NCBI GenBank assembly: GCA_001051155.2
Contig: JYIP02000001.1
Location: 2,666,001-2,730,000 of the forward strand
Direction of reading: 5' to 3'
DNA length: 64,000 nucleotides
From: Chrysoporthe austroafricana
Taxonomy: Eukaryota; Ascomycota; Sordariomycetes; Diaporthales; Cryphonectriaceae
The position numbers were made by a program, and so were the translations under genes. Positions 1-11,395 of the stretch are shown here, in pieces (within the stretch, counting starts at the first letter, position 1; the number at the start of each line of letters is the position of its first letter). The notes under the pieces are model-generated. The model worked only from the letters and a program-made list of their open reading frames with translations, was not told the origin of the DNA and made no database searches.

Positions 1-1432
1 AAAGAGGGGGAAAGGGAAAAGCAATGGATGAATAATAGAGCGCACGACGAGGTAATAATCGATCAGGCTTTCCCCTTCCTCCTTCTGCAACTGAACAGCA
101 CTCAGTCGTTGCTAAAGAATTCGATTTCCTGCATCCTCGTATAGGTGATCTTCATCGGACCGTCTACTACTCTCAAGGCCTGGGGTCGTCGTCCGGCTAC
201 AGCTTGCCGTTACGTCAAAATGTCGATAAGCTTACTATGCGGATAGCTACAGCATATCCAGGTAGGTGAGTCATTATGACTCTACGTACTTACAGGAGAC
301 GTACAACGACAGGGCCCAGTTTTCACGGTGCATATGGCCGCCTCACTCCCGCTCACCAGCCGTCAGCAGCGGAGAGCTTCTTGTGGGCGCCTGGAGCCTT
401 GTCATACATTGGGCAAGCACGGATAGTGCGGTACGTCTCTCGACATAGAAATGACGAAGGTCAGGGGCTTAGGGAGGAGCAGAGAAATGGTGGGAGGGGT
501 AGCTTAGGAAAGGTGCATATCAATGACACAAGGCTGCTGCTCAAAGAAGCGGTCCTCTCATTGATCCTCTCGCGCGCACCCTCCATCAAATCCCGGCAAC
601 ACGAGGCAGCCCGCAAGATATTTGGTTCGCGCACCAGCAACTTTCGCCTGTTCTGGGCCATAAGATCCGCCAGTGGAAGAGCAGTCTCTTTCTATGGGGC
701 CCATGAAAAAGAAAATCTAGGTCTCGCTTCAGCTCACCAATGTCAAGAAAATTGCGGTCTGGTCTCCTTCGCCTCTTCATGAGCGTTCACGAAACCCCTT
801 ATGGAGCTCTCGAGACTCGAAGACGGCTGCTGGCCCGTGGCCAAGCGGCTAGAGAAGCTGAGGTGCTTGGGGGAGGCGTCCATGTAGTTCACACCCTGGG
901 GTCCGATCCTGTTCGAGAAGGCAGGTGAGACTGCCTCTTTCCATTGTCGAATTTACCGTCGCTACATTCCAATTTCCGGCTTTTTTATAGTTGAGACACG
1001 GCGGTGCAGAACAAAACAGATACAGCGGACCACGCCGGTTCCCGAGAGACCGGGTGGTGCGAACGTCCTGGGCCGCCGCAGATGATATGCCCTGCCGAGC
1101 ACCACGTGTGCGCACCTACAAGCAAGAGGAACGTTTAACGAGAAGCTCGGGTGGCTTGCAGCACATCAAAAGAACAATAGCTCAGGGCAATGCTGACCTG
1201 AGACGGGCATCTGGATGCCACCCTTGAGTAGAGCGATGCTCCCTCCTCGGAGGTTGAGCCAGCGGCGGCTTCGACTCCTTCGAGTTGATAAGAAAAAAAA
1301 AAGAAAGCCAGCCACCAGGTCTGCGCAGAAATGAAAACAATGCCTTCTAACGAATACGTCCGTCGCCCGCGCCGAAGCACCAACTTATTTATCTGAGGTG
1401 CAAGTTCCATCGTGAACCAGTTCGCGGGCTGG
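1..1432. other. Gene-free window start
   Basis: No gene is recognised here. The longest open frames (for example 276-782 on the plus strand) encode low-complexity Arg/Ser-rich translations without domain motifs, and they overlap other equally long frames. This looks like intergenic DNA downstream of the CofD-like gene. Part of an upstream gene's untranslated region could be present but cannot be identified. Confidence 0.5.
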
Positions 1433-3022
1433 TCACCCAAAAATCCCCTCTAGAGCCTCGATCAGCTCACCCTCCTCGTATCTGACCATCGTCTTCCTCC
1501 CCTCGCCCACTACCTTCCCCCTGACCTTCACACACTCGATGCCCAGCCTGCGCAGCTCCTCGACATCCACCCTCGGCATCAACACGGCCCCTGCCCCCCT
1601 CAAGCTTTCACCACCTTCCGCGCCCTCGAGGTACACTAGATGGCTCACGTACCTGCCGACCTCCCCGTCCACCAGCCCGCCGAAGTCCGTCTGGCTCTCC
1701 TTCGCCGCCTTGGCAACCGCCCTGGCGAAGTCCGCCGCCGTCATCGGCCGCGCGGCGGGGCCCGTCTCGCGGTCGACCGTGCTATTCAGGATCAGGATCT
1801 TCCTCCTCGCCCTCGCGATCGCGGCGCCGACACCCCGCAGTATGATCGACGGGATGATGCTAGTGTACAGGCTCCCAATGCTATAAACCACCACCTCGCT
1901 CTCCTCGAGCGCCGCGAGGACTTTGGGGTTCGCGATGGGCCAGATCTCGTGCCCGTAGGGGTTGATGTACCACACGCGCTCGATGCGCGCGGGCAGGTCC
2001 TCCTCGTCGTCCTTGGAGAAGGCGTGGTGGCCGCGCAGCACAGGCAGCGAGCCCGGCAGGTTGGCGTCCTCGACGCGGTCTAGGTCGAAGTGCCTGTTGC
2101 CCGTTGGGTGGAAGGTGTCGTCAGGCACGGCGGTGGGGCCCGAGGGGTGCGAGATCGCGACCTGCCCGGCCAGGACCGACCCGTCGGCAAGGCCGGCGCT
2201 GATGTGGTGGGTGAAGTTGGAATTGATTGCCGGCAGGACCGCGGTGGACTCGGGGATGGCGCAGATCAGTGACAGGAGGTAGATGGCGGACTCGAAGGAG
2301 CCCGAGAAGAGGCGGGCGCTGTACCAGAATCAGGACCACGGTCAACCCGTCGGGTCTCCTCCTTCGTACTTACCCCGTCAGAAACAAATTGCCCACGCTG
2401 GCCTCGGCGAAATTGAACACGCTCGTCGGGCGATTCCTCTTGACAATCTCCAGGTTCAGCGTATTGAACACGGACCGGATAAGCTCGCGCTTCTGGCTGG
2501 AGATGAACGTCCAGAGTAGATGGCGCGCCTCGACTATGTCCAGCCACTCGTCACGGGCCCTCATAGGGTCTCCTGACAAGCGGTGCTCAAAGAGTGCCTT
2601 CAAGGCGGCGCGCTCCTCGTCGCCGTGGTGATTCGGGATGAGACGGACGAGGCGACCTTCAGCAGTGCATTAGCCCCCGCAGTTCCGCCAGCCCTCATCG
2701 TAGATGACTGTCTGCATGGGACCTCAAGTACTCACTCCTCACATCACCGACACCTACAGGCCGTCAGCCGCCACTCTCGTACCTTAATGCCTGGCAAACG
2801 ATGATACTCACTAGGTCCACCAAACACGCGGATAAGCTCCGACGAGCTCCCGCCATTATCACTTATGGGTATGATATAACGGAGCGGGCACTTCCTCCCC
2901 GCGATGATCTGATCGAACACGTCGACGAGGAAGTTGGCCGCGGTGCCGCCAGAGAAGACGGCGATGCCGCCGCGCTGGTCAGGGCGGCGCGGCGTGGGGG
3001 GAGGCTGTGGAGTTTCTGCCAT
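1433..3022 (-). CDS. CofD/YvcK-superfamily protein (UPF0052-like)
   Basis: Member of the superfamily that includes archaeal/actinobacterial CofD (2-phospho-L-lactate transferase of F420 synthesis) and bacterial YvcK/GlmR (UDP-sugar-binding regulator). The fungal role is not established. The model has four exons: 3022-2812, 2753-2736 (only 18 nt), 2656-2374 and 2318-1433, giving 465 residues. Each junction has GTGAGT/GTAAGT-type donors and keeps the frame. Seen: an N-terminal nucleotide/phosphate-binding loop GIAVFSGGTAANFLVDVF (about residues 19-36), the family motif SDNGGSSSELIRVFGG, and then VGDVRSRLVRLIP, which is assembled only if the 18-nt exon is included. Later segments NRPTSVFNFAEASVGNLFL and VVVYSIGSLYTSIIPSIIL match the conserved core of the family. 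No signal peptide or membrane segment is seen, so a cytosolic location is inferred. Family assignment is strong; substrate is unknown. Confidence 0.88.
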
Positions 3023-4649
3023 ACCAAGGTGCCATTCACGTTCGAGGGAAGGCGAATCTGAAATTCTAGGGGAGTTTGAAGGACTAACCCCCCGAATAGA
3101 CTCTGCAGAACGACCTCATTCAGCAGAGCTGGATGTTGCGATGGTTATAAGTGCGGGTGGTCGATTGCTGACGTTTAGGATGGAGCGAGAGACACGGGCG
3201 AACCTGTCCGTAGGCGTGGCTGAGCCGTTTCTAAGATGAGCTACAGACCAACTTGGCCTACGTGTAACAACATCGCCAACGTGTCCTCATCGTAATTCCC
3301 AAAGGTCTTCGTATTCCGGTGCATGAGTCTTCTGCCAGATGTTCGGCTCAATTCTAACAAGTCACAGGACCTAAACCTTGGGTGTGGCCAGCTGTTCGGA
3401 TTTCAACTCCAGGTACATGCATCCTGGAGGGCACATCTCGCAAAAGGATTTGAGTGGGAGACCACCAAACATATCACTATCTGCATCAAAGTGCAAGAAT
3501 GGATGATTTTTTTGCCCATTCAACTTTGCCCTAGAGCCAGTGACTTCCTGCTAACCCGACGACCCCCCTCAGGCCCACAACCACCCTGTTCCTCCCCAGA
3601 ATGGGATACCAAGGTGACAACGTAGCGCGATCCTCTAGCCATGTCTATCTTTAATATACGAAGCCCCTGTTCACCACCAACAATTATAGCTCCCGATCCA
3701 TAGAAAGTACCCTCAAATAATTACCTCTCTCCTCCAGTGACCTCCAGTCACACCCACTTGCGTCAACCCCAATCACCACAGCCACATCTTTTTACTGCTG
3801 CATTCAAAGAGGGAACCCCCCCCCCTGATTTTCTGGTCGTTCAGATGTAATCCAAAAGAGTGTTGTGATCTCGACCAAGGTAGAGAGATCAATTATCAGA
3901 GAAGTCACCTCCAAAACACAGACACCCCATAACCAGAGAAAGGAGTTAAAAGCAGAACGTCAAACCAGAGCAGCACCACTTTGTCCACCAGTGCGAGAAG
4001 ACCCAGATCATGCTGTATCGACAGTGAAGGATCCTTATTAAAAGAAACCTAGAACGCCATCTCCGAGAGCTTCCTCCATCCACCTTTTTGTGTGAAGCAA
4101 AGACATAGCCAAAACTCGTTCTCGAAACAAACGCCGGACGGGAAGAGGGCACAGGACAGTAGTAAACACGAGAGAGGTCAGGTGCATGGGACTGTAGGTA
4201 GAGGGGCCCAAGGCGACGATATATCTTACTTCCAAAAGTGTGTTAAGGATAGACCACCACCGAAAAGAATCGACCACACAACTTCTCCACACAACGGTCA
4301 TGTGATGGATCCCGTACACATGGCAACTGAGCTATGTCTGCTGGAAAACCTGGCAAGTTATACTATTCGGCCGAACAGTATGACAATCGCCAGTCCTAGC
4401 CAAAGCCATTCCTCCTGGTCAGATGGGGGAACAGTAGCAATGACCCCTTCACCTGGTCACCTCCTCCCTTCGACTGTCCATTTTTGCATAAAGCTGACAA
4501 GGACAAACAGTGCCGCAATAGACGTCGTGGGTTTGAGGCGCTTGGGGGGACTTGGTTTCGAGTTGGTGCAGAAAAGCAGGATCGTCAACATTGGTCTAGG
4601 GTGCTTGTGCGAACATTCAACCAAAAGGTTCAAAGTAGCCTCCAAAACC
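3023..4649. other. Intergenic region, CofD-like promoter and Btz 3' side
   Basis: No convincing coding sequence. About 3520-3960 is C-rich on the plus strand with short homopolymers, consistent with an upstream region of the minus-strand CofD-like gene or with non-coding DNA. The long plus-strand open frame 4092-4838 overlaps the 3' end and presumed 3' UTR of the neighbouring minus-strand gene and carries no recognisable motif. Confidence 0.45.
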
Positions 4650-6890
4650 CTAGAACGGGGCCATTCCTTGAGCTGCTTGATTGTAGTAGTACCCTTCCGG
4701 TCCTGGTGGCATGCCCATGCCCATGTTGGGGGCATATCCAGGAGCGCTATAGGTGGGATAGGCGGGGTACGTGGGTATCTGAGACGCATCGTAGTAGTAC
4801 ACCGTGCCATTGACATCCTGGGCGACCAAGGTGGATGAGCCACCACCCTGCCCGTTGGCTTGAACAGGAGGGCCTTCGCCTTGACCACCCTGGCCGTAGT
4901 TCATCCCTTGCGGCTGTTGGCCACCAGGATAGAAGGGCGGGGCAGCTGCTGGGGAAGCCATATTGTTTCCGTACGGCTGCGGTGGCTGTGGGTAGTAAAA
5001 TCCCTGCTGCGGTGGCATCATGGGATAGGGCTGGCTGTAATAGCCGGGCTGAGGCTGAGAGTATGTCGAGGGTTGGAAAGGTGCGGCGTGGATTGCTCGC
5101 TCGGGAATCTGCGAAAGAGGCGTTCCGGTAGAGATTTGGGTTGGGTAGGATGGATTGCGCCCGTGTGTGTCCAGTGACAAGCTGTTTGCCACCTGAGGCG
5201 GCACCTGCTGGTGGAAGGCCTGCTGGAACTGTGGTGGCTGTCTGGTCTGCCTCGTGGGCGATTCGATATTTTCGAGCGACACCGCCTTTTGTGGTCGAGG
5301 CTGGTGCATAGGAATAGAATCATCCGGCCGGTTCTCCTGGAACGTTGGCTTTTGAGGAAGAGGATGGGTCTGCGGCTGTGGTAGATCGTTGATCGAGGGC
5401 TGGCTTGCATCAGCTGGATATTCAGGCCCTGGCGTGTCGGCGACAGCGATATCAACAGGCGGGGGAGGCGGTGGGATGAATGCTGGAACTGGACCAGACA
5501 TAGGCATAGACATCGGCATCTGTGGTTGCATCATGGGCGGGAGCCGCACAATAGGCCTCGACATGGCGGAGCCAGTCGGTGAGATGAAATCGGCGGGAGC
5601 TATCGACGACCGCCGACTCATATCCACACTAGGAGTGTAGACACTTCCATAGTAGCTGCCGCCATAGATGCTAGTACGGCGTGAATATCCACCAACGGAG
5701 CCGAAACCTGGTCGCGACTTGCCACGGATATGCTGTTGGTTAGGGCGCATCTCACGGGGGATGAAGATGAACGACCGATCCACAGCAGGGAACACATAGC
5801 GGGGTGGGTTGTCGGGAAGAAATATCCGTACAGGCTTGTCGCGCCGAAGAGGGGGTCGATGGTCAGGCAGCTTCGTGTAGCGCTTCATCGGAATCCCGGA
5901 GAACGACTTAGGCTCCTTCAGGCCGGGAAAGAAGACACGGACTTCCACATTCCCAAGTGTCTTCTCCGTCGACAGGGTTCTGTTGATCGGGGTCTCACTG
6001 GGAGGACAGGTGGGGATGTGCCCATTGCCATTCGGTGGGCCTTCCGCACGTCGGTTCGCGTGTCTTGGTTGGCGCATGGGCAGTGGCTCGGCAACAGCCT
6101 CGTGCATGTCGTGGGCCCAAGGGCCGCTCACGGTCGGGTCGAAGGAGTTTGACTGGAAGGCACTGTTTACATCGTCAGTGTCGGCGCCGACAAGGCCATA
6201 CGAGGTAGACATGTGATGGGTGTAGACATACTTCACAGGTGCGAAGGGGCCCCCTATGCCACGGCCCCTTCCTCGACCGCCTCTCAGTGCTCCTCTGTTG
6301 AATGGACGGAAGCCATTCGCAGCCGGACCGGCGTGCCGGTGGTCGTGCATGAAGAATGCCCCCCTGTTTGGCACGAAAGCTGGGTCCTCGTCTCTCTTCT
6401 TGCGGTATTCTTCGTGCTCGCGGCGTCTGCGCTCGAAAGGAGGCTCCTGTGTGTGCACAACTGTGGAGCTCACGACGACCGGGCCACTCGACTTGGTGGG
6501 CGCGGGCGCAGCTGCCTCCTCTTGCGCCGGCCCGGGCTCGTCCGAGATGCTCAGCCCGTTGAGCTGTGCTTCGGCTTCCGCGACGCCCCGAGTGGCCTGC
6601 CCGTTCGGTCCCGTTGTCTCGGCAGGAGCATGGCGAGGAGCACCTGCCTTGGCAGCCCCGCGCCCCGATGTCTTCTTGAGAACGGGGGATGTAGGAGAAG
6701 CCTCGTCGACGTTGCTAGTGTCGCTGTCATCGCCATGGTCGTGCTCGTCGCTGACGACGGAGCCCTCGGTGACGGAGTCATCGTCGAGATGATCCAGGGT
6801 CTCGGGCCCGCCCTCGTCGTCGCCCTCGTCCTCGACGCGGCGTCGATGGCCGAGCGTCCTCCTGCTGCTGCGCTTGGGAGGTGCACCCAT
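4650..6890 (-). CDS. Barentsz/CASC3 (Btz/SELOR domain) exon-junction-complex protein
   Basis: Single-exon ORF of 746 residues from the ATG at 6890; an in-frame ATG at 6953 would add 21 residues. I prefer 6890 because the protein then opens with a basic stretch MGAPPKRSSRR and an acidic Asp/Glu-rich region, as in Btz-type proteins. Around residues 150-230 lies the eIF4AIII/RNA-binding SELOR-type segment: PPFERRRREHEEYRKKRDED, then AFVPNRGAFFMHDHR, then an RG-rich patch GRGRGRG, and later GPWAHDMHEAV. This is the signature of CASC3/MLN51/Barentsz, the fourth core subunit of the exon junction complex acting in mRNA localisation, translation and nonsense-mediated decay. The C-terminal half is a long Pro/Gln/Tyr/Gly-rich low-complexity region, probably disordered. 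The stop is TAG at 4650-4652. Domain identity is well supported; the cellular role in this fungus is inferred. Confidence 0.82.
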   Translation of the reverse strand: MGAPPKRSSRRTLGHRRRVEDEGDDEGGPETLDHLDDDSVTEGSVVSDEHDHGDDSDTSNVDEASPTSPVLKKTSGRGAAKAGAPRHAPAETTGPNGQATRGVAEAEAQLNGLSISDEPGPAQEEAAAPAPTKSSGPVVVSSTVVHTQEPPFERRRREHEEYRKKRDEDPAFVPNRGAFFMHDHRHAGPAANGFRPFNRGALRGGRGRGRGIGGPFAPVKYVYTHHMSTSYGLVGADTDDVNSAFQSNSFDPTVSGPWAHDMHEAVAEPLPMRQPRHANRRAEGPPNGNGHIPTCPPSETPINRTLSTEKTLGNVEVRVFFPGLKEPKSFSGIPMKRYTKLPDHRPPLRRDKPVRIFLPDNPPRYVFPAVDRSFIFIPREMRPNQQHIRGKSRPGFGSVGGYSRRTSIYGGSYYGSVYTPSVDMSRRSSIAPADFISPTGSAMSRPIVRLPPMMQPQMPMSMPMSGPVPAFIPPPPPPVDIAVADTPGPEYPADASQPSINDLPQPQTHPLPQKPTFQENRPDDSIPMHQPRPQKAVSLENIESPTRQTRQPPQFQQAFHQQVPPQVANSLSLDTHGRNPSYPTQISTGTPLSQIPERAIHAAPFQPSTYSQPQPGYYSQPYPMMPPQQGFYYPQPPQPYGNNMASPAAAPPFYPGGQQPQGMNYGQGGQGEGPPVQANGQGGGSSTLVAQDVNGTVYYYDASQIPTYPAYPTYSAPGYAPNMGMGMPPGPEGYYYNQAAQGMAPF

Positions 6891-7657
6891 CGTGACTGTG
6901 GGGCGTCGAGGGTCGACCGAGCTCGGCGAGGAGGGGTGGAGGTCGAACAGCACCGCGAGCTGTGTCTGCAGCGGGTTCAGAAGGTCTCGAGGGCCAACAT
7001 GCGGTGTCGGGAGGCGATTGGACCGTCGTCAAGAATGCTCGATCGCTTGTTGGGCCAGGGAGGGACGCGCTGATTGAGGCCGAGGGGCCGCACTGCGGCA
7101 GTGAGGAGGACTGTGGTGTTGCTGCAAGAGCGGTGGTTGCAAGCAAAGGGAGGTCGCAGGGATAGAGCAGACCGCAAAAAGGCAACTGGTAAAACACAAA
7201 GGCACCGGCAGAGTTGACAGGCGAGTTGGGACGGACGGATGTTGTCGTCGCAACCTCGAGAAACTACCCGGCTCCACTTCTCGGGCGTCCCTGTTGGGCA
7301 ATGACCGGAAAAGTTAGAGGCGCGAGGTTGGCAGGAGCGAGGGGATAGAGACAGGCGTGAGGTCGGGAAACGGAGGACGGAGGACGGATGACAAGGTCGA
7401 ACCGGATAAGAATCAAAGGCGAGTTAACGCTTTGAAACTTATTTGAGACTTGGCAGAGCCTAAGGGAGCACCGAACAGCTGCTGGCCGGAATCCCAATGA
7501 TGATCTCACCAGCCCAGGGACCGGGCGTTTCGGCTGCAAGAGGTGGTCGTCGGCAGCGGCGGTGATGGGCGATGGGCGACGGGAGGTGGAGGTGAGGTGG
7601 TGGATGTCGATGTTTTGTTGGTCGGTGGATGGGGTCTACGGGTGTGTGCGGGCGTGC

Positions 7658-7674
7658 GTGTGTGTGTGTGTGTG
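7658..7674. repeat. GT dinucleotide microsatellite
   Basis: About eight tandem GT units, preceded by GTGC-type imperfect units. It lies upstream of the Btz-domain gene, probably in its promoter or 5' leader. On the coding strand of that gene it reads as a CA repeat. Confidence 0.9.
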
Positions 7675-7810
7675 AGCTGTGATGACGGCGATGGGACCAG
7701 GTCCCCCCAGCTCTCCCTGTTGTGTTGTATTTTGCGGCTACTTACTGTTGGGGGGGTGGTTTCTTTGGGGGGGTGTTTCCCGGCCCCCTCCCCGGTGTGC
7801 AATGCATTGG

Positions 7811-7890
7811 CTGCAGACTGCAGACCGCAGACTGCAGTGCTTGGGATTGGACCGGATCGGATTGGATTGGACTCGACTGGATTCGACTGG
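7811..7890. repeat. Two adjacent degenerate short tandem repeats
   Basis: The first block (7811-7837) is built from a 7-8 bp unit of the type CTGCAGAC/CGCAGAC. The second (7845-7890) is built from 5-bp units of the type ATTGG/ACTGG/ATCGG/ATTCG. Both are imperfect, suggesting slippage-generated simple sequence in non-coding DNA. Confidence 0.75.
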
Positions 7891-10800
7891 GCTGCGAGTG
7901 TTGGGCTGGAGGAATCCTGATCGCTGGGAAGAAGGGGTCTAGGCCCTGTCAGGCCCTGCCAGGCCGGTCCTCACGCTGCTGGTGGTCTGTGCTCCCGCTG
8001 TGCAAGTCACTGTGGACAACAACATCGGGCCTCCAACGGACACAGCCGCCCGCCCGCCTGCGGATCACTCACACCTGGGCACAAGAGCACCTCCGCCAGG
8101 TGGGTGACAGGACAGGACCGGGCCAGGCAGAACGTAAGATGGTTCTCGTCCCAAGGGGGCCTCACCAATCGCATGCTGCAATTCATACCAAGACCGTTTA
8201 CCTCTACAGTCAGCCCCGACGCGGGGTCTGAGCTGTGGCAGCTTCATCCTGAGCTCAGGGGTTGGAAGGGTCAGCATAGCGGGATCACCCCTGAGCTCAG
8301 CACTTGGCATCGTTTGGAGCCCTCTAGCAGACCTACCATAGCGTTAATGGGACACCTGAAGCATTTCTGCACTCTGATAGCTGGCTATGTCCCTAGCCGT
8401 ACCTGATCCACCCTCTCGCAAGTATAGTGCAAATCCCCCCACGAGACCTACCGCGTTCTTCTTTCTGACAGAGCCTACACGGGTCCGGTCATTCTAATTC
8501 ACTCGAGAAGGGATGCTCTCGTAGGCCAGCCACACTTGGCTGCTGGTCAATGCTCCTGTGTGAGGCGTTGTCAGATACATTAGACAGCTAGCTTTGTAAA
8601 CACTTACGCAATGAAGCATTGACGTAGGAAGTCCAACGCGGACTCAGCGAGCTTAACTGCCATGTCTCGGGGGACGAGAAGCACCCAGGCTAAGCCCTCT
8701 TGCTTAACTTGCGTTGCGGTCTGGCTAGCTGAAGCTCCTAGAAGACAATCCCGGTTTATTTTCTCCAATCATCCAATTTGAAGAAGTAGAGTTGTGCTCC
8801 ATAGCGTCGAAAAGGGCTGATTTGAGCGCTTCGCAGTCTTGACGCGGAAGAATACGGAGGGAGTCGGTAGTAGCTCGCGTACCGAAGGTTACCTTATTGA
8901 TGAAGTGGTGTTACGGTTGACGAAGAACGACAAACAAGTCATCTCCCATATCTAGGCAGCATGATGGCACATCAACTCAATTTATATATGCGGGGATCTA
9001 GTCCTTCTGTTGGCCCCACAGCGAGAAGTTATCTTTGGAGTATACCGCAACCCGCCACAATACGACCTCAACGTATCTCGTCACGCTTGAGTGAACCGAG
9101 TTTCAGCCCTGGGACAAAGTACTTGGGTGACTGGCTCGGGAAAGTAGCGTGGCTGACCAACGTAGAGAGAAGCGTGCGCTGTCCTCGAATAAATGTTGTT
9201 CCACAGCATTTGCCACGCATTTCTGCGGTCACCCGGAGCAGCTAACCGCTGCGCGTTGGGGCCATGTAGTATGAAGAATACCTAGGTAGTACGAGGACTG
9301 CATAACAAGGATGCCGTGTTGCCAGTAATTCTAACGAATCTACGAGGACTCGCATGCTGGCTCCACATTTCAGCCTGAAGACCAGAGGAAGAATCTCAGG
9401 AGAAAAGTGGTTGGGTTTGTTTTGAAACCTTTTCGGCCAGGCAAGGTTGACGGAATTGACACGCTGATAATGTCGACCCAGGTTGTTGTTACTGTGGTAT
9501 CGATGTATCGGACCTTTTCAAGAGCATGCTTGTAAGATAGCTGTGGAGAATTAGTGTAAGCACTTCACCAACCGATTGGATGTGGATTCTCTATGACCAA
9601 GACTCATTTGTTGATGCTAAAGTTGATGAAGAAGGGAAAGCCTCCTAGAGCGATTCACCCAAGTTGTGCTTTGCTGCCCTCACAATCCCTCGCACCAGCC
9701 CACAACACTGTGAGTCAGCCAACGCCGTAAACCCTGTTGGCTGACCTAGGCGGCCTAAGTACAATCGTACTTGATACATCTAGGAGTATTGTAATGGTCT
9801 ACTGGCGGGAAAGGATGGCAACGGGCGGGCTACCTGTGCACGAACATGAGACGGCCAGCATAGCTTACAGCCAATGCGTCAAGAACTGCGAAAGCTTGGA
9901 AGAACAACCCTCAGTCGATCAAGCTATGCATGAAGAACCGTTTTGACCTGAATGAGGAATGGAAGGCTTACTGAAATCCGTGAAGGAACTTTCGGAGGAT
10001 GTGGAGAAGAAGTGCTAGGGTGAGCTTGAATCAACCGACACAAAGCCAGGCCAAGGGGGTACCTAGGTTCTGGAGCCCGGGCCTTCTGCCTAACCTGCTC
10101 TCGTCCCCATTGCTGGTGGTGATGGCCGAAGGCTCGTCTATATGAAGAGCCGCTTAAAGTTAAATAACTTCGCGGGGGGATAAGGCGATATTGGGTATAA
10201 GTGGATGGTCAGCGTACATCCGGCCGGAGGGGGTAGGCGAGGTGGTGTAATTCCTAAGCCTTGCTGAGTACGGGTGAACACGAGCCTGGGCTAGAGCGGC
10301 GCTGCTGGCTATAGTAACCAGGTTGGGACGCCAAGCGCCTAGGTTTCGAGGACCACTGCTGACCATCGATTAGGCAAGCCACCAGCCATAGCTCAACGTG
10401 CCACTATGAGAGAGACCCCAGCAGTCATGCATCCATAATTGTTTTAAATGGTTTTGACAGCCTTCGGGATCTCCTCATTCTAAATATAACTTGTACTAAC
10501 CGTCTAGCCAGTCTGAGGACCACCGGAGGAGATGGCTTTCGGAGCTCAAAACGCATCTGGACCTTGATACTACAGCACCATGCCTTACTAAGCCCCCACA
10601 GCCTCCCGTCGATGAGCAGGGATTCGCTACCCCAACCTCGATATACATGTCGTGGCAGACAGGAGCTTCCTCGATGCCGACCTTTGGACAGGTGAAGGGG
10701 GAGGCAGAGAGAGGGGAGGGGGAGCGAGAGCGAGAGAGTCCTGAGAACCTATGTGTATGTCACGAGCCATGCGCTGTATCGATACCTGGAAATTCATATT

Positions 10801-11395
10801 GTTCTGTACTTAGGCATCATGTCTTTCTCTCAACCGCCGAAGGCACAGACCAATGATACGACGACCATGGTTATTATGCGGAGCACGGTCGTTCAAAACG
10901 AGCAATATGAGGACGTGTCAAGCCAGAGTGCTGTCACATGCAAAGTGCCCACCTACACCGCAGTAAGTGTTGTTACACCTTATGCACCTTGTGCACCTTA
11001 CGCGTAGGAGATGGAGGCTTACTTCCCCCTTCCAGTGGTCTGCCCGGGGACCCAATGCCCACGAACTCTCTAGGTCGGATGTACATACCCAAGTAAGCCC
11101 CTCTAAGAAATCCAGCCAATCACTATACACGCCTCCCGACGAAGACGCGCCAACAATAATCAGAGATGGGAAGGATCCCCTAAGATACTCTGCAATATCG
11201 AGCCATTTGGGAGAACAACGACGTGTTATATTAGGTACGCGTGCTATTTGGATGTTTTAAGGAATGGCCTTGCCATGAAATGAGATCCCTCCCTCCAGCA
11301 AGCAACTCATCGCAATCATACCCATGGTCCACTAAAACCCCTCAAAAGAAACCAACAACCGTGGCCTCGGGTTTGGAAGTGACATTCAAGGTCAT

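Larger units (their letters stand above)
6891..11395. other. 4.5 kb gene-free region upstream of the Btz gene
   Basis: About 6891-8000 is likely the long 5' leader and promoter of the minus-strand Btz gene: it contains purine/pyrimidine-biased tracts, a GT microsatellite and short degenerate tandem repeats, listed separately. From about 8000 to 11395 no ORF over 100 codons is convincing. The only item with coding character is a 48-codon open stretch 10819-10962 that runs straight into a GTAAGT donor-like site, with no supported second exon. No transposase, reverse transcriptase or tRNA pattern was seen. Confidence 0.45.

Noticed and set aside
4092..4838. 248-codon plus-strand open frame
   Set aside because: Overlaps the 3' end of the Btz gene and its presumed 3' UTR; no domain and no coding bias outside the overlap.
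6213..7073. 286-codon plus-strand open frame
   Set aside because: Antisense to the Btz-domain gene. It arises from the GC-rich codon bias of that gene and shows no motif of its own.
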